This document shows positions 4,207-6,405 of a stretch of 6,405 nt of DNA, in pieces; positions within the stretch are counted from its first letter, which is position 1; every line of letters starts with the position of its first letter. The DNA comes from Candidatus Woykebacteria bacterium GWB1_45_5. Its GTDB lineage: Bacteria; Patescibacteriota; Microgenomatia; Woykebacterales; RBG-16-39-9b. The notes below the pieces were generated by a model. The model did no database searches. It was not told where the DNA came from and saw only the letters and a list, made by a program, of their open reading frames with translations. A program made the position numbers and the translations under genes. The stretch covers positions 4,354 to 10,758 of the forward strand of contig MHCO01000033.1 in the NCBI GenBank assembly GCA_001816645.1, written 5' to 3'.

Positions 4207-6405
4207 CAGTTCAAAAATATTTGGTGCAGCCGCTTTTGCCAATCTATATTCTTCGGTTTTGTTTAAAACCATCCGGGCCCTCTCAGCCACGGTACTGCTG
4301 ACTCTACTCTTAATTCTCGGAACTAGCGGTGCAACCAAACCTCTTTATCTGGCAATCAGTATCGTAATTGTTTTCTCAATCTTTGAAATTTATTACCACG
4401 CCAAGGTGATTAAAGAAAAACCAACTCTGCTTAAGGAAGTCGCAAACCCGGCTGATTCTTTTAGTTTCGAAACCGCCCAGCTGCTTTTAAAAATCCCTTC
4501 TTACCGCTTTTTTGGTGAAGTTTTCTGGAGCCTTTTAGCCAGCAAAGAAGTATTATTCGTTCTTAGCCGCTGCAATATTAGCCAAAAGGATCTAAATAGA
4601 TTAGTAGCCGATCAACAAACCAAAGCCCTGCAAATTAATTTTAGCGAAATTGCTTCTTTAACCAAAAGTTGGGCGGAAAAAGAAGGGAGAAACTTTATCG
4701 ACACATTTGATATTTTACTTGCCTTAATAAGCAAATCGCCATCGCTGCAAAAACTCCTTTTTGAAAAAGAGATCAAAGATGCTGATCTACTCAACATTGT
4801 CTTTTGGGCCCGGGCAGTCTTTGTAAAAGATTCCCGTCCCTTTTGGGAAAAACCACCGGAAACCTTTGGACAAGGGATCAGCGAATTTTGGACCGGCGGC
4901 TGGACTCTTCGTACCGAGCAATACACCTTTGACATCACGAAGCAAATGCAGAAAGGTAAGCTTTCTGCTTATTTAGTTGGCCGGAACAAAGAAATCGAAC
5001 AAGTCGAAGAGATTCTTGCCCGCAGTGAAAAAAGAAACGTTATATTGATCGGGCCGCCCGGAATCGGTAAAACGACGATTGTCTACGGACTAGCCGAAAA
5101 ATCTATCCAGGGGCTCTTGCCACCAGCTTTAAAATACAAAAGATTCTTGGAACTAGATGTCACCGCCCTTACGGCCGGCGCCGCGGCCGGGGAGCTAGAA
5201 GAGCGAATCCAAAATTTACTGACCGAAATAACCCACGCTAGCAATGTGGTCCTTTTTGCCCCGGAAATTGAAAACCTTGCCGGCAGCCGTGGCACTGGCG
5301 TCAACGTCACTGGCCATTTTCTTAATGCGCTTGGTTCGGGCAGGCTCCAGGTAATTGCCACCACCACGCGGGAGGCCTATCGTCGCTACATCGAAACCCA
5401 AGGCACTTTTGCGGCTGCTTTTGAAGTAATCGATCTGGCTGAGCCGCCGGAAGGGGAAGCTATCCGGATTTTGGAGGAAGCGGCTGGACGAATCGAAGCG
5501 AAAAGCCGGATCGTTGTTACTTACAAAGCGATCCAAAAAACAATTGAGCTTTCGGAAAGGTACTTAGTCGATCGTGTCTTACCCGGGAAGGCAATTGATC
5601 TTTTAGACGAAGCAGCCGCTGCTACCTCGATTAAAAATAAAACCCTTCTGGAATCAGGCGACATCGAAGAACTAATCAGTCAAAAAACTAAGATTCCGAT
5701 TAAAGAGGCAACCGGCAAAGAAGCGCAAAAACTGCTTGGTTTAGAAAAAATACTGCACCAGCGGATCGTTGACCAAAATGAAGCAATTGTCGCTGTTTCC
5801 AATGCGCTTCGCCGCGCCCGAACAATTGAAAGGGAAACCAAACGACCGATTGGTAGCTTTCTATTTTTAGGACCCACCGGGGTGGGGAAGACGGAGACAG
5901 CCAAGGCACTAGCCGCCTTTTATTTTGGTAATGAAGAATCGATAACTCGTGTCGATATGAGTGAGTTTCAAGATGCCTCATCGCTAAATCGCCTCATCGG
6001 TGCACCACCGGGAACAGGGGAGTGGGAAGAAGGCGGCGATTTTACGGAAAAGGTACGGCAAAATCCCTATTCTTTGATTTTACTTGATGAAATCGAAAAG
6101 GCGCACCCAAAGATCCAAGAAGTCTTTTTACCAATTTTTGATGAAGGAGTGGCCGAAGATGCAACCGGTAGAAAAATTGTTTTTACCAACACCATAATCA
6201 TTGCCACTTCCAATGCCGGCGCGGAATTTATCCGTGAGGCGATCCAACAAAATATACCGTTGGAAAATCTAAAAAAAGCCCTACTGGAAAAACTGCAACG
6301 AGAAGCAACTTTCAAACCGGAATTTTTAAACCGCTTTGATGATATTGTTGTTTACAAACCCCTTTCGCCGCAAGAAGTAGAACAAGTTGTTGCTTTGATG
6401 GTTAA
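4187..6405 (+). CDS. Membrane-anchored Clp/Hsp100-like double AAA+ ATPase with degenerate first ATPase domain, 3'-truncated by window
   Basis: The frame is open from ATG 4187 to the right edge with no stop, giving 739 visible residues; perhaps 100 more would complete the second small domain. Two membrane helices (about 31-48 and 52-70) are followed by a degenerate double Clp-N-like region (about 85-225) and a linker. The first AAA+ has Walker A GPPGIGKT (289-296), but Walker B reads LFAPEIE (P359, E360) instead of DE, the pore loop is AGAAAG (330-335) instead of AGAKYRG, and the arginine-finger site reads TFAAAF (407-412) instead of LERRF. No coiled-coil middle domain follows. The second AAA+ has GPTGVGKT (562-569), pore loop APPGTGEWEEGG (606-617), Walker B LLDEIEKAH with D634/E635, sensor TSNAG and arginine finger R716 in FLNRFD. 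No ClpP-docking (I/L/V)GF tripeptide is visible where ClpA/ClpC carry it. It is probably a protein-remodelling ATPase at the inner face of the membrane. The start overlaps the upstream gene by 20 nt and has no Shine-Dalgarno. Family very secure; specific role unknown. Confidence 0.93.
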   Translation, partial: MEQFLPNSSKIFGAAAFANLYSSVLFKTIRALSATVLLTLLLILGTSGATKPLYLAISIVIVFSIFEIYYHAKVIKEKPTLLKEVANPADSFSFETAQLLLKIPSYRFFGEVFWSLLASKEVLFVLSRCNISQKDLNRLVADQQTKALQINFSEIASLTKSWAEKEGRNFIDTFDILLALISKSPSLQKLLFEKEIKDADLLNIVFWARAVFVKDSRPFWEKPPETFGQGISEFWTGGWTLRTEQYTFDITKQMQKGKLSAYLVGRNKEIEQVEEILARSEKRNVILIGPPGIGKTTIVYGLAEKSIQGLLPPALKYKRFLELDVTALTAGAAAGELEERIQNLLTEITHASNVVLFAPEIENLAGSRGTGVNVTGHFLNALGSGRLQVIATTTREAYRRYIETQGTFAAAFEVIDLAEPPEGEAIRILEEAAGRIEAKSRIVVTYKAIQKTIELSERYLVDRVLPGKAIDLLDEAAAATSIKNKTLLESGDIEELISQKTKIPIKEATGKEAQKLLGLEKILHQRIVDQNEAIVAVSNALRRARTIERETKRPIGSFLFLGPTGVGKTETAKALAAFYFGNEESITRVDMSEFQDASSLNRLIGAPPGTGEWEEGGDFTEKVRQNPYSLILLDEIEKAHPKIQEVFLPIFDEGVAEDATGRKIVFTNTIIIATSNAGAEFIREAIQQNIPLENLKKALLEKLQREATFKPEFLNRFDDIVVYKPLSPQEVEQVVALMV

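Noticed and set aside
1..6405. CRISPR array, tRNA, rRNA, insertion sequence or alternative genetic code
   Set aside because: No regularly spaced repeats, tRNA- or rRNA-like segments, transposase motifs or terminal repeats were seen. All genes read through in the standard code without internal TGA.

Overview
The window looks like chromosomal DNA from a Patescibacteria/CPR-type bacterium, possibly of the Microgenomates side. This is an inference from gene content and style, not from a marker gene. Genes are short, tightly packed and all on the + strand. Most lack a Shine-Dalgarno sequence. Two -10-like boxes lie so close to their ATG that the mRNAs would be leaderless or nearly so. The last gene is a membrane-anchored Clp/Hsp100-like ATPase of a form I associate with these lineages. 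TAG, TAA and TGA all serve as stops, so nothing points to a UGA-recoding genetic code.

Layout, left to right. (1) 1-978: the C-terminal three quarters of the replication-stress AAA+ protein RarA/MgsA, cut by the window start. (2) 1021-2369: a probable two-gene unit. A 37-residue, strongly basic microprotein overlaps by ATGA the start of a GT4 glycosyltransferase resembling trehalose synthase TreT. (3) 2362-2441: a strong hairpin over the treT stop codon, followed by further alternating complementary segments that run up to the next ATG. (4) 2442-2957: a small membrane methyltransferase of the isoprenylcysteine carboxyl methyltransferase (ICMT)-like family. (5) 3008-3664: a promoter, a clear Shine-Dalgarno and a membrane-anchored extracellular CAP/SCP-domain protein, more G+C-rich than its neighbours. 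(6) 3665-3846: a non-coding gap with a 13-bp hairpin and a possible extended -10 box. (7) 3847 to the right edge: a two-gene module. A 119-residue multi-spanning membrane protein overlaps by 20 nt an open reading frame of at least 739 residues, which runs off the window and has no stop codon inside it.

The most interesting object is the right-hand module. The large protein has two N-terminal membrane helices, a degenerate double Clp-N-like region and two AAA+ modules. Its first AAA+ module keeps Walker A but has lost the Walker B aspartate, the paired arginine fingers and the pore-loop Lys-Tyr-Arg. Its second keeps all the ATPase motifs visible here but has a rewritten pore loop. No coiled-coil middle domain and no ClpP-docking tripeptide are visible. 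I read this as a membrane-tethered, probably ClpP-independent remodelling ATPase coupled to a small membrane partner. Its substrate and task cannot be read from the sequence.
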